From: Carettochelys insculpta
Taxonomy: Eukaryota > Chordata > Testudines > Carettochelyidae
Direction: 5' to 3'
DNA: 64,000 nucleotides
Assembly (NCBI RefSeq): GCF_033958435.1
Contig: NC_134152.1
Coordinates: forward strand, 19,814,001 to 19,878,000
Below, piece by piece: positions 33,457 through 44,947 of the stretch (the stretch's first letter is position 1; every line of letters starts with the position of its first letter). A program made the translations under genes and the position numbers. Under the pieces are notes generated by a model, which searched no databases, was not told the DNA's origin, and saw only the letters and a list, made by a program, of their open reading frames with translations.

Positions 33457-33696
33457 GGCTATGTCTACACTAGCCCAAAACTTCGAAATGGCCATGCAGA
33501 TTGACGCAGCTCACAGATAGGAATAAGGGGATTTCGAAGTTGCTGGGGTCCTTTTGAAAAGGAGCCCCATCTGGACAAGCCACATGGCGGAGAGCCATGA
33601 CAATTTCAAAGTGCTGCAGCTGCCAGCATTCTAATGAAGCGCTGAATATGTATTTGCATGGCCATTTCAAAGTTTTGGGCTAGTGCAGACACGGCC
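33457..33696. mobile_element. Short palindromic DNA transposon
   Basis: GGCTATGTCTACACTAGCCC at the left, GGGCTAGTGCAGACACGGCC at the right, CTG on both sides (33454-33456, 33697-33699). Internal TTTCGAAGTT and ATTTCAAAGT motifs. 240 bp. Confidence 0.85.
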
Positions 33697-33699
33697 CTG

Positions 33700-34465
33700 A
33701 AGAGAGCTGGCAGTTTTTCAAAGGGACATTATTAAGGTCCCAAAAGCAAGCTATTCCCCTGTATAGGAAAGATAGAACGCATGTCAAAAGACAGCCTTGG
33801 CTTAGCCAGGAGATCTTGCATAATCTCAAAATCAAAAAGGAGTCATATAAAAAATGAAAAGAGGTCAAATTACAAAGGATGAATATAAGCAAACGGTACA
33901 GATACTCAGGGGCAAGATTAGAAAGGCAAAGGCACAAAATGAGCTCAAACTAGCTGGAGGCATAAAGGGTAACAGGAAGACATTCTATAAATATATTAGA
34001 AGCAAGAGGAAGATCAGGGACAGGGTGGGCCCCCTGCTCAGTGAGGAGGGAGAAACAATATCAGGAAACTTGGAAATGGCAGAGATGCTTAATGACTTCT
34101 TTGTTTTGGTCTTCACCAAGAAGGCTGATGAAGGAATGCCTAATATAGTGAATGCTAGCAGGAAGTAGGTAAAGATAGAAGATAAAATTAGAAAAAAAAA
34201 CAAGTTAAGAAAAATTACTTGGAAAAGTTAGATGTCTGCAAGTCAGCAGGGTCTGGTGAAATGCATCCTAGAATACTCAAGTAGCTGATAGAGGAGGCAC
34301 ATGAGACTTTAGCTCTCAGCTTTGAAAAGTTCTGGAAGTTGGGAGAGATTCCAGAACACTGGAGAAGGGCAAATATAGTGCCCATCTATAAAAAGGGGAA
34401 TAAGAGCAACCCTGGGAATTACAGACTCGTCAGTTTAACTTCTGTGCCAGGAAAGATAATGGAGC
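33700..34465 (+). mobile_element. CR1 LINE, left segment
   Basis: Plus-strand frame 33854-34168 gives [17 protein letters not shown] and GPLLSEEGE, the region between endonuclease and reverse transcriptase in CR1 ORF2. At 34339 GEIPEHWRRANIVPIYKKG starts the reverse transcriptase. An LTR-like insert breaks it at 34466 within a segment that other CR1 copies read as GATAATGGAACAAGTAATTA. Its left edge directly abuts the short palindromic element. Confidence 0.85.
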
Positions 34466-35130
34466 GTGGCAGATCACAGGCTACTTACAGCAAGAGCCTG
34501 ATGGAGGTGAGCATTTCGGGAGTTGAATAAATGCCTTTTGAGTCCCCTCCTAGGCTCACCAGAGGGTGCAGCCTTGCAGATGGGATAAGCAGTTGGGGCT
34601 CATTAGGAGCCAGCCAACAATAGAGGTTAATCAGGCGCTTGTTGCTAGTGAAGGCCTCCAGGTTTCCTATAAAAGGCTCCCCCCAGGCAGAAGGGGAAAG
34701 AAGCGGAGAGGTACATGAAGATGAGAGGCTGGAGAACCAGCAGAGCACAGTAGTTCAGCGAGGTACAAGGGGAAGGTATCAGGGTGAAGTGGTGGGTAAA
34801 GTGGCCCAGGGAAAATGTCATTGCACTGAGGTGGAGGTAATAACCCCATCAGCTGACGGTCTCCTAGACTGGAGCCCAGAGAAGTGGTTGAGCTTGGGCT
34901 CCCAACTCCCTTCTACCGGTGGTGTCCTACTGGAAGGAACGTAGCAACCCAAAGACCAGCTGAAGGGGAGTTTTTTCCCCACACTCATGCTTTGCCTTTG
35001 ATGAGAACAGCTCACTAAGTGGAAGCCTTTGTCTTTGAGAAGCCCCAAGGGGCCACTGTGAGTTTCTGAGGCATACAAGAAACCACCAGGAAGAGCAGAA
35101 CCCAAAGGGACTGACAAGTGTCTCATCACA
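34466..35130. mobile_element. Probable solo LTR inside CR1 (665 bp)
   Basis: The CR1 target reads across the insert, with GGAGC (34461-34465) on the left and GAAGC (35131-35135) on the right, a 5 bp duplication with one mismatch. The insert ends ATCACA and starts GTGGCAGATC, so TG is one base inside the left edge. TATAAAA at 34668-34674 sits where a promoter would be in an LTR. No clear polyadenylation signal was found after it. An open frame, 34639-34944, crosses it but has no domain. Confidence 0.5.
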
Positions 35131-36420
35131 GAAGCAAATAATTAAGGAATTTGTCTGCAGACATTTGGAAGGAAATAAGGTGATGGGTGACAGCCAGCAT
35201 GGATTTGTAAAGAATGAATCCTGTCAAATCAATCTGATAGCTTCCTTTGACAGGATAACAGGCCTTGTGGATAAGGGAGAAGCAGTGCACATGGTATACC
35301 TAGACTTTAGTAAAGCATTTGGTATGGTCTCACCTGATCTTCTTATCAACAAACTAGGCAAATACAACTTAAATTGGACTACTATAAGGTGGCTGTATAA
35401 CTGGCTGGATAGCTGTTCTCAGAGTAGATATTAATGGTTCACAGTCATGCTGGAAGGGCATAACAAGTGGGGCTCTGCCAGGGTCTGTTTTGGGACCAGT
35501 ACTTTTCAGTATCTTCATCAGAGATTTAGATATTGGCACAGAGAATATGCTTTTTAAGTTTGCAGATGATATCAATCTGGGAGGGGTTGCAACTGCTTTA
35601 AAGGATAGGGTTAGAAATCAAAATGTTCTGGAGAAATTGTCTGAGGTAAATAGAATGAAATTTAATAAGGACAAATGCAAAGTAGTCCACTTAAGAAGGA
35701 ATAATCAGTTTCACACATACAAAATGGAAAATGACTTTCCAGGAAGGAGTACTGCAGAAAGGGATCTAGGGATCAAGCTAAATGTGAGTGAACAGTGTGA
35801 TGCTGTTGCTGAAAAAGCACAAATGATTCTGTGATGCATTAATAGGAGTGTCAAGGGCAAAACGTAGAAAGTCTTTCTTCTGCTCTACTCAGTGCTCATT
35901 AGGCCTCAGTTGAAGTACTGTGTCCAGTTCTGGGCACCACATTTCTAGAAAGATGTGGAGAAATTGGAGAAGGCCTGGAGAAGAGCAACAAGAATGTTTA
36001 AAAGTCTAGAGAACATGAGCTATGAGGGAAGACTGAAAGAACTGGTCTTCTTTAGTTGAGAAAACAGAAGACTTAGAGGGGACATGATAGCAGTTTTCAA
36101 GTCTCTAAAAGAGGGTTACAAGGAGGAGGGAGTAAAATTGTTCTCCTTGACCTCTGAGGATAGGACACGAAGCAATGGGCTTAAACTGCAGCAAAGGAGG
36201 TTTAGGTTGGACATTAGGAAAAAACTTCCTAATTGTCAGGGTGGTTAAACATGGATAAATTGCCATGGGAGGTTTTGGAATCTCTATCACTGGAGATATT
36301 TAAGAACAGGTTAAACAGACATCTATCAGGGATGGTGTAGGGGGTTCTTGGTCCTGTGGTGAGGGGACTGGACTGGATGACCTCTTGAGGTCCCTTCCAG
36401 TTCTAGTGTTCTATGATTCT
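35131..36420 (+). mobile_element. CR1 LINE, right segment with reverse transcriptase
   Basis: The frames read [40 protein letters not shown] (motif A) and MLFKFADDINLGG (catalytic FADD), then MKFNKDKCKVVHL, with stops and shifts between them. The 3' end is the subfamily with GAGGTCCCTTCCAGTTCTAG and TTCTATGATTCT. The first ~20 bp after the LTR-like insert continue the broken CR1. Confidence 0.9.
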
Positions 36421-36735
36421 AAACCAGCACCTTCTCCCCTGGCAACATCTGTAATCTGGCATGCTTTTAGTTAGCTGGGCAACCACTTATCAATGGGCAT
36501 GGCTGAGTTTCCCATGGTTCCACAAAGTTTGTTTGCGGCCACCAGTCCCGGTTCTCACTGTTGTGTGCGCTTATTTATCTCTAATTTGCCCCTAAATGTC
36601 TTCTAAGAGCCCAGTTTATGTGTTACTAGTGCTGCTAGACAATACTGACCTCACATGGTCCAGCAAATTCTCTCATCCAGCACTGGTCAGCACCAGTCTA
36701 GTCCCTAGGATGCTGGACTAGAGGGATTCAACCTG
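36421..36735. mobile_element. Tigger-like element, left end missing
   Basis: Body shared with 31065-32328 (CCCCTGGCAACATCTGTAAT, TCTGGCATGCTTTTAGTTA, CTCATCCAGCACTGG). The right end ATTCAACCTG is followed by TA. About 18 bp of the left end are missing, because the CR1 3' end abuts it exactly there. Confidence 0.55.
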
Positions 36736-36739
36736 TACA

Positions 36740-37780
36740 AGTTTTCAACACATCTAAAAATGGTAGACCACTTTATATAAGTTCCTTAAATACAGACTTA
36801 GTCCAAATCCCACTGACATCATCAGGAATCTTTCTATTGACTTCAGTGGGCTCTAGCACAAGCTCAGGTTCCTAACTTTAAGCACCTATGTTTGAAAATG
36901 TCCTCATTGACTAGCAATTCTTTCATGCTTCAGCCTGTGACTTAGTAAGTTATCAAACAACCAGTTTTCTAGACAGGATGGAGAGAGGTTACATTGCTAA
37001 CTGTGATGTTACTCGCTGCCTGAAAATCACTTCTCCCTCAGGGGAACATTCGATGAATCAAGACTGCAGCAACCATCATTCACTTCAGTTTTACTGGCCT
37101 CTGCATGTTCTCTTTTCAAAGGTGCAGCTGGCAGCTTTTCATACAAGTCTACCACAAAAGGTCACTTTGGGCTTTCTTTTAACAAATTAGATTTTTTAAA
37201 AGTATATTAGGCCTCATAGAGGACATACACTGAAGAGCAAACGTAGATGAATCACTGCTGCCCAATGGAAAGGGTGGTGATAAACTTGCATTTCAACACA
37301 CTGTTGCTCTTCAGAGCACATATGAACACTGTCTTCTCTCAGCCCACACACTGGTTGTGTGTCACTTTCCTTCAAGGAGTCCATCCCTCATTCAGTGTCG
37401 GGGAAGCAACCACCAAACTGTCTTGGCAGATTTTCCAAACACATAAAGGGTTGTGTGTGTGTGTGCATGGGTGAGTATATAAAATGAAAGAGGTGGGTTT
37501 TATTTAATCATCATACCTGCCTGATATCACCATTTCTTAGAAAAAGGCATCTACTTTTTGGATGCTAATGAAATAATATGCAAGCTCACATCCCAATTTA
37601 TGTCCATTTTGGTAGTTAACAAAGTTCCATTCTGATCTCCCTTCACGGGACTGCAATTTTTTAATGCCAAGGAACAGTGTTCTTTAATAACTAGCCTCTC
37701 ACATGGTAGCTGCCTTTGTAAGATATGCCACTCAGACATTCAGGGGTTTTCTGCAGTAGGCTTTTTGCCAAGAACCTCCC
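36740..37780. other. Unassigned sequence
   Basis: Contains a TATTGACTTCAGTGGG motif near 36835 and a (GT)n run at 37452-37465. No exon or RNA gene recognised. Confidence 0.45.
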
Positions 37781-37786
37781 TCCACT

Positions 37787-38083
37787 GCTATATCTGTACT
37801 AGACCAAGAAAGTCGACTGCAGGTACACGGTTCTAACTATGCCAATTGTGTAGCTAAAGTCAATGTATCTGTTCTCATCTAACTTGTCTGACTATATTGG
37901 GAAAGATCAACAGGAGAGTTTCTCCCTTCGACCTCCCTTATTCCTTGCATCTCATGAGGAATACAGGGGTCAAACGTGACCCCTGAGAGCTCAGTTTTGC
38001 CTGTCCAGATGAGACATGTGAAATCAAACACTGGAAGAACAACCCAGAATGGGTCAATCTTTCTTGGTAGTGTAGATGAGCCC
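37787..38083. mobile_element. Palindromic DNA transposon
   Basis: GCTATATCTGTACTAGACC and GGTAGTGTAGATGAGC are worn inverted ends. Interior motifs (GTCGACTGCAGG, CTTGTCTGACTATA) resemble the element at 15647. No clear target duplication. Confidence 0.55.
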
Positions 38084-38710
38084 TAACAGTCCAACTCCTC
38101 CAGTGGTAGCAGTGTTTGAAGCATTGTCCAGGAAGATGTCGTCTTTTAAGAACTTTGCTCAGGTCAGGTCTATACAACAGTGCTAACAATGTCAGAAACC
38201 ACTAGTCTGTACCAGTGTTTCCACCAGTGTAAACAATGGCAGAGCTGAACAGCTGGTGACAACAGTAGGATATTTTTGGCAAAGGAATCTACTTGTAAAT
38301 CAGACCTGATTAGATCTGGAACGATAGGCCTTGTTAACATTCAGATACAGGATTTCATTTTATCATTGTGTGTGAAACATGTAAGGTGTTGAAAGTGTTA
38401 AAATCGGTGAGCTGTTGTTTTAACTTGGAAGAGTTTCCTGATCTTCCTTGCAGGCTAATGGGCTCTATAGGGAAGCATGCAGTCAGAATCATTACTGCAA
38501 GGAGCCACAGTAATGTGAAGGGAATTATTCTGCTGTCTTTAAGAAACAAAGAAGTGATGAGTTGGAACCTTCAAATGAGCTTATTTTGTGTTTTTTATAC
38601 AATGTTTCTGTTTGTATGCACTGAATGTAACAGTATGAGCACTGAGGTCAAATTGTCAGCCACAGGAAGACAAATACAAATCTAAAATACAATTCTGAAA
38701 GTCAGAAGTA

Positions 38711-39132
38711 CAGTAAACTCTATCATCTCAGTAGCACTGGGACCGGGAGGTTGCCAATAGTCAAATATTCTGGATGATAGAGAGGTATACCTAGCAATGC
38801 ATAGCACTAAAGAAAACCAAGATTAGATATTAAGAAACTAACAAATGTATGCAGAGTACTTTATTCACCAACAGTAGGATTTGCCCACAGAAACTTATGC
38901 TCCAAATAATCCAGCAGTCTATAATGTACCACATGATTTCTTCTTGTATTGTGGATACAGGCTAACACAGCTATCCCTCTGATAACAGTAAGATTGTACA
39001 TTGTAAACTTATATTGTATTTATATTTTCAGTATACCATACTTATGGAAAACATAACTAAAATTTACTTATTAAAATGCTGGTTATTTGAGAGTTCTGGA
39101 TAATAGAATGCTGGATATGAAAGAGTTCACTG
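38711..39132. mobile_element. Tigger-like MITE with an inserted PLE tail
   Basis: CAGTAAACTCTATCATC at the left and GATATGAAAGAGTTCACTG at the right, TA on both sides. The same family is at 58266-58594. A 107 bp PLE tail is inserted at 38877. Confidence 0.75.
38877..38983 (+). mobile_element. Penelope-like 3' end fragment with target duplication
   Basis: Carries CCCACAGAAACTTATGCTCC and GGATACAGGCTAACACAGC, the PLE 3' terminal sequence known from reptile genomes. AACAGTA flanks it on both sides (38870-38876, 38984-38990). The sister MITE at 58266 lacks the insert, so its boundaries are secure. Confidence 0.7.
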
Positions 39133-39218
39133 TATTTGTATCTTCATTAAAATGAAATTATAGCACTATTGCATATAGCTTTCATAGACATGCTCTGTGT
39201 TGGCCTTGTAGTCTAGTT

Positions 39219-39535
39219 CAGTGGTTATGCACCCCTGGGAGTACTCAGAGCTCTTCCAGTGGGTACATTAACTCAGTGTTTCTTAACCTTTTTTATGAAT
39301 AAAAAATTGGACTTATATTACATTCATCTATTTTTTTATTTATCCTTTCTGAACAATGGCAAGTGTATTGTCTATAGGCAACTCCTTCCACCTGACCAGT
39401 TACAATTAAGTTGTTTGCAACACAGTTGTTTAACAGTTGGAAAAAAATGCGTGTCTGAAAATTGTAGGTACTGCAGGTACTGGTATCCCTTTAAAAAATT
39501 ACTTTATTTAAAAAAAAGAAAGTTGGGAAACACTG
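39219..39535. mobile_element. hAT-type non-autonomous element
   Basis: Begins CAGTGGTTATGCACCCC and ends GTTGGGAAACACTG, the CAGTGGTT type of hAT end. Flanking octamers GTCTAGTT (39211-39218) and GACTAGTT (39536-39543) match at 7 of 8. An inner CAGTGTTTCTTAACC at 39274 suggests a second, nested or tandem end. Confidence 0.75.
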
Positions 39536-39983
39536 GACTAGTTCTCCAATGGGAAAAGGATTACGTTTTGAAAAGTTATTTATATTCTAAGAAATCAGTC
39601 TAGTTACTGAGCAGGATATTTCCAACATAAAGCAGACCTTGAAATAAACCCCACAGCCGGAAGCAACGAAAAGCTACAGCTAAAAGTCATTAACTAGTAA
39701 ACTATTCTCAGCCCAGGAGATTCCTGCAGGATTGTCACATCTAGAGGAACCTCATAATCTGTTCTTGATAGTTAGGAGATTGCTGTGTTGTTAAGAAAGG
39801 GAGTCAGTCTTGACACTGAGCATATGCAGCCTACTCCATGAAGGGACATCTTTGACAAGGTAAGACAGGAATGAGACTGTTTAGCAAAGTGGTAAAGGGA
39901 ATATATAGGCCCATGAGGGTATGTCTACAGAGCAGCCTTGTTTTGAAATAAGCTATTCCGGAAGTAGAGGGTCTACACACAAT

Positions 39984-40370
39984 GGCCATATCGACACTTG
40001 GCCAAAATTTCGAAAGGGTCACGTTAATGGCCAAATCAGAGAATACTAATGAAGCTCTGAAATGAATATTCAGTGCCTCATTAGCATGCTGCTGGCCATG
40101 GCACTTCAAAAGTGCCACGTTTTGATCATGCGTGGCTCGTCTACACAGGGCCCTTTTTGAAATGACCGCACAAATGTTGAAATCCCCTTATTCTGATCGA
40201 AAAGGGCCCCATGTAGATGAGCCACGTGTGATCAAAACGTGGCACTTTCAAAGTGCCATGGCTTGCAGCATGCTAATGAGGCACTGAATATTCATTTCAG
40301 TGCCTCATTATTCTCTGATTTGGCCATTAGCATGGCCCCTTTGAAATTCTGGCCAAGCGTAGGTGTGACC
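39984..40370. mobile_element. Palindromic element nested at 39984
   Basis: GGCCATATCGACACTTGGCC left, GGCCAAGCGTAGGTGTGACC right, AAT on both sides (39981-39983, 40371-40373). The arms carry CACTGAATATTCATTTCAG-like and GGCCATTAGCATGGCC blocks. Same family as 59221-59546. Confidence 0.85.
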
Positions 40371-40481
40371 AATAGGGAGTGTTTCAAAATAGAGCCATGG
40401 ATGCACTATGGCCCATTTTGAAATAAGTTCTATTCCCTGTCTGTACAGCCCCTATTTCAAAATAGAGCCATTGGACATGCT

Positions 40482-40902
40482 GGCTGTGGCCACACTAGCC
40501 CCTTCCTTTCAGAGGGGGCTTTTTAATGAGGGATTTTGGAATTTGCTAATGAGGCCCTGACATGAATATGCGTAATGGAGGCTGCGCGTGATTTGAAAGT
40601 GCCACTTTCAAAATGCATGCTGCCCATGTAGACAGGGGCCTTTCAAAAGGAACTCCCCAAATTTGAAAGCCCCTTCTTCCTATTTGGTTTTAGGAAGAAG
40701 GGACTTTCAAAGCCAGGGGGTCCTTTCCAAAGGCGCCCATCTACGTGGGTGGCAGCATTTTGAAGGCAGCACTTTCGAATTGCACGCAGCTGCTTTATGT
40801 TAATGAGGCACTGCATATTCATGTCAGCACCTCAGCATCTTCTGAAATCCCTCATTAACATGCCCCTTCTGAAAGGGAGGGGCAAATATGATGTGGCCAC
40901 TA
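40482..40902. mobile_element. Foldback palindromic element nested at 40482
   Basis: GGCTGTGGCCACACTAGCCC at the left pairs imperfectly with the right end ATGATGTGGCCAC. The centre near 40685 reads CCCCTTCTTCC, a loop, then GGAAGAAGGG. The arms hold CATTAACATG/AATGAGGCAC blocks. The target duplication is unclear. Confidence 0.65.
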
Positions 40903-41347
40903 TGACTTATTTTGAAATTAGTTCTATTCCCTGTCTACACAACCCTAATTTCAAAATAGAGCCATTGGATGCTCTATGGCTTATTTCAAAATAAATTCTA
41001 GTCCCTGCCTACACAGCACCTATTTCAAAATAGCTATTATTTGTGGAATGAGGTTCACCTATTTCAAAATTAGCCAACCACTATTTGGAAATTAATTCGA
41101 AATAATGTTGCTGCGTTGACATACCATGATGACTTCCTTCTTATGGCAACCGCTAAATTCTTCTCCCACTGAAATGGATGTGGGTTACACTAAAGAGCAA
41201 GGCAGGCAGCTAGTGGGATTTCCAGAAGCATTTATCTCCCAGTGAAAGTTGACATGAGCTAGGCACTGGACTCCAGTTGCTTTTGAAAATCCCAATAGGT
41301 GCTTGTCTGCATCTTTAGGTAACTAAATATCTCTGCATATCTGGTCC

Positions 41348-41351
<4 letters not shown>

Positions 41352-41380
<29 letters not shown>
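41352..41380. repeat. (GA)n microsatellite
   Basis: About fourteen uninterrupted AG units. Confidence 0.95.
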
Positions 41381-41382
<2 letters not shown>

Positions 41383-41384
41383 AT

Positions 41385-44050
41385 CTTTCTAGAAGTGCTC
41401 TTCTTTAGAAGTGGAATTGGAACAAACCAAGAAAAACCAAGGGGCAAATCAACCAACACAGTTGTCTCAAGAATGCTCAGAAAGGATCAGTCTGATTTAA
41501 GTTCAGGAGCCTTGCCCATCAATTCTACAAAATGATGGAACACCAAAGGCAGCAGGAAACCTCTCCCACTGTTCACCAGCTTTGGGGTTAAAAATGTGAA
41601 TCCAAGAGAAGATCAAGGTTTGCCAAGTAGCTCTGGCTCTAACACTGAGCAGTGTGTAAACCCTACAAAAACATGTCTACTGCTGACTACAAAATTGAAC
41701 TCTTGTATCCTTAGTTATGTGAAGCTACTTATAGTGATCTGTTTGGAGAACAGTCACAATTCAGTTGCTGTGTAGAGGCTGATTGGATACATGAGAGAAA
41801 AATCCCAAATGTGTACAGTTTTTGTTCCCTCCCTGCTCTCTTTATTTTACTCCTGCTGGTTTTCCTGATTCCTATTTTGCCTCCAATTTTCCTTCCATCT
41901 CTGCTCATTATTACTGCTGTGATGTTCCCTATGGGCTGAAGAATCTGGCACATTTCTTAAAAAAGTCTCTCTCAAAGTGAGTTTCCAGGTTCCATACACT
42001 CCCCTGAGATAAGACACACAGACCTCACTGAGAAAGTCAGAATCATCATAAATCTCTTTCATTGGCTCTTGAGAGCTTCTTCTGGTGCAATTTACTATGT
42101 TACACATCAGATTACAAGGTGATAACATACTGGAGCTAAAGTGCATATTGAAAAATACAGTAGTCTTGTCCAATTCAGCCTGATACTGCCTTAAAAGAGA
42201 GCATTAATTATGGAACAGAGCATTTATGTATTAGTAATTGACCAGACAAGAGTTTGCATTTATACCTTCCGAAGAAAATTGAAACTATAAATTCAGACAG
42301 CTCTTCCACAAGACATATATTTTATTCATTGTCATTAAACATGACTGTTCAGAAATCCAGATTTGACAGGCAGAGTAGTTTTATTACCCAAATATTACAT
42401 TTTACATACTTCATTTGCAGTTAAATTAGGGCCTGATCCGGTGAAATCAATGGGAGCATTTCCATTGACTTTGCTAGGCATTGGCTCAGACCCTAACAGA
42501 GCAGCTGACAGAACAAACTATATTTTTATGCTAATATCATTAAACTGCTTCTAATGGGAGCTATCCTTAGTATGGCTCACTATGCAGCTGACAGAGCTGT
42601 TTCCGCAGTGCTGCTCTTCCCTTTTCTGCATAGGTCTGGGCAAACCCTGACTCCTCATAGTCTCCCACAATAAACTGCTCTCTAGGGGAGCAGAGCTGGT
42701 GTGGGGTGGAAGTCATGTGCACCAGGTAAGGAGCTGCTGCTTACCTGGAGCAAGAGGAAGAACCAAGCATTGCATTGACACCATCTGGTTTATGGTATGA
42801 AGTACTTTGTAACTAGGTCTGAGCAAAACTGTGGGACTGCTGGAAAAATGAAAGTTGATACTCAGCCACCTCCCAATGACCCAGGGAGTGGGAAGAAACT
42901 AGCCAATATTAGCAGAAAACCCTAGATGACTCATGGTAGCACTTGCAATGTGCATTGCACCTCTATGCCCCTGCCAAAATTGTAATGCTAAGTGGGTGCC
43001 TAAGTGGTCTCTCCTGGCCCTCTGGGTGGATCTCTCTTCACCCCCATCCCAACAAGCACCAGTTGCCCCTGCAGAAAACCACTCAGTCTTACAGAGAAAG
43101 GTGGGGGATACATAATAAAATTGTTCTCTGAGAGCTCATATCCTTGTCTTGAAGAGGGCAAGAAATGTCTGATTGCCCACACGGCTGGTCACGTATTTTA
43201 ACATGTTCAAAGCTGCGCTATTTAGAGGCTGGGACTGGGGGAGGGAGAGAGGAGGACGAGAGTGTCTAAGTGTATGGTGATCCTGCAGGCAGCTTCAGCA
43301 GATGAAACTGACCTCTGCCAAACTCTTCTGGTTTATTTCTCAGATATTGAGAAATCAGTTCAGCTCAAGTGACTCATTTACTTCTCGAGGGCATAGACTC
43401 ATTTCTCTTCTCCTGTTTTGAATTGAAGGCTTCTAAAAATCAAGATCCCAGCAAGCAATGACAGGGACCCTATCCCTCTTCTCTTTTTGCTGCACGTCTT
43501 TAGGGTTAGCAATGTCCTGTTTAACACATTCACTGGCATTGAGGTCATAGGGCCCAGTTCTAGTTTTGGATACGCAACACTGATTTACGTGCTCCACTCC
43601 AGGACTCCTCAAGAAATATGGCAATAGGAGATGACATGTAAGACCTGAGTTCTTCAGCTGTGACCAAACTGAACGCCACATAATGCTCAATACCCTTCCT
43701 AATAACCTTCCCAAAGCTTTGTTCTGTGGTGGCCCTGGAACTTTTCCAGTTGTACAAAGGATAAGCGTATGAGATTACCTCAGCACATGCAGTATTTTTC
43801 TCTTGCATTTCTCTAGGCTAACTGTAAGGAATACTCACAAATGCTGAGTGTAACTGTGTGTGCTTGTATAGGGTTTGGTTGGCCAGAGCCCAGAGGGCTG
43901 CAAGTCCGTGGGGGTCACATGCTTAACTCTGTTTGTGCCTCTAGCTATGTCACTGAAGGTAGAATGGTGCAAGCTTTGGGATCAAGTTAGGCTGCATAAG
44001 GGCTTGCAGCACAGAAGACTACATCCCATATATATATATAAAAAATGTTG
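41385..44050. other. Unassigned sequence
   Basis: No exon or RNA gene recognised. A palindromic AATCAATGGGAGCATTTCC motif near 42446 belongs to the old CATTGACTTCAATG repeat group. A (TA)n run lies at 44029-44041. Confidence 0.45.
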
Positions 44051-44054
44051 GGGT

Positions 44055-44822
44055 CTACATTAGCTGAACCTATCAAAAAAGATCTTGGCACCATCGTGAG
44101 TGATTGTCTGAAAATATCTGTTCCATGTCTAGCAGAAAAACTAACAAAATATTGGGACTCATTAGGAAACAGGTAGATAACAAAAGAGAAAATATCACTC
44201 TATGCATGCTTTGTTAAAAAACATACACAGTATTAGATTTGGAAAAAGATACCGAGAAAGGCAACAGAAATTATTAGAGGTACTGAACTCATTTCATATG
44301 GGGAGCAATTAAAAAGACTGGAACTCTTCCGTTTGGAGAAGAGATGATTCAGGAGAAGATATCAGCCAGGTCTCCTCATGAATGTGATGGAAAAACCGAA
44401 TAAGGAAGTATTATTTACTCCTTCCCATAACACAAGAATTAGAAGTAATTCAATGAAATTAATAGGCAGCAGAGTTAAAATGAACAAAAGAAAGGATTTC
44501 TTAACAGTCAGCCTGTGGAACTCTTTGTCCAGATGATGATCTGAAGACCAAGGCTATAACAGGGTTAAAAAAGAACTAGATAAATTCATAAAGAATAGGT
44601 CTCTCAATGGCTATTAGTCAGTTTGGAGAGGGAATCCAACATCATGTTCTGGTGTCATTCCTCTCTGTCAGAAGTTGGGACTGGCTGATGGGATGAGTCA
44701 CTCAGTGATCGCCTGTTGTGTTCATTCCCTCTCAAGCACCTGACATTTTGCCATTGTCAGACAGGATACTAGGCTAGATGGACCTTAGGTCTGACCCAGT
44801 ATGGCCTTTCTGATGTTTTTAT
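44055..44822 (+). mobile_element. CR1 LINE 3' end
   Basis: A degenerate reverse transcriptase C-terminal segment (residues such as LGTIVSDCLK in broken frames), then an intact 3' tail: GTCAGAAGTTGGGACTGGC, TTCATTCCCTCTC, GACAGGATACTAGGCTAGAT, ending in CAGTATGGCCTTTCTGATG. Confidence 0.85.
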
Positions 44823-44947
44823 ATAAAACCCAGATATATCTGCCCCTGTTGTAAGCCACTAGTACCCACTTTCCTCCCAGAGCTGAGAGAGAACCCAGGA
44901 TTTCTATGAGGTCTTTCTCTTTCTGCAGAATTAGTAACAAAGTAATC

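Larger units (their letters stand above)
39916..41125. mobile_element. Palindromic DNA transposon, outer, with two nested elements
   Basis: GGGTATGTCTACAGAGC at the left and GACATACC at the right, with ATG (or ATGA) on both sides at 39913-39916 and 41126-41129. The interior has repeated TATTTCAAAATAGAGCCA and AAATAAGTTCTATTCCCTGT units. Two other palindromic elements, 39984-40370 and 40482-40902, are inserted in it. Confidence 0.7.

Noticed and set aside
41352..41380. Direct repeats resembling a spaced array
   Set aside because: A plain (GA)n microsatellite; there is no spacer structure and no CRISPR in the window.
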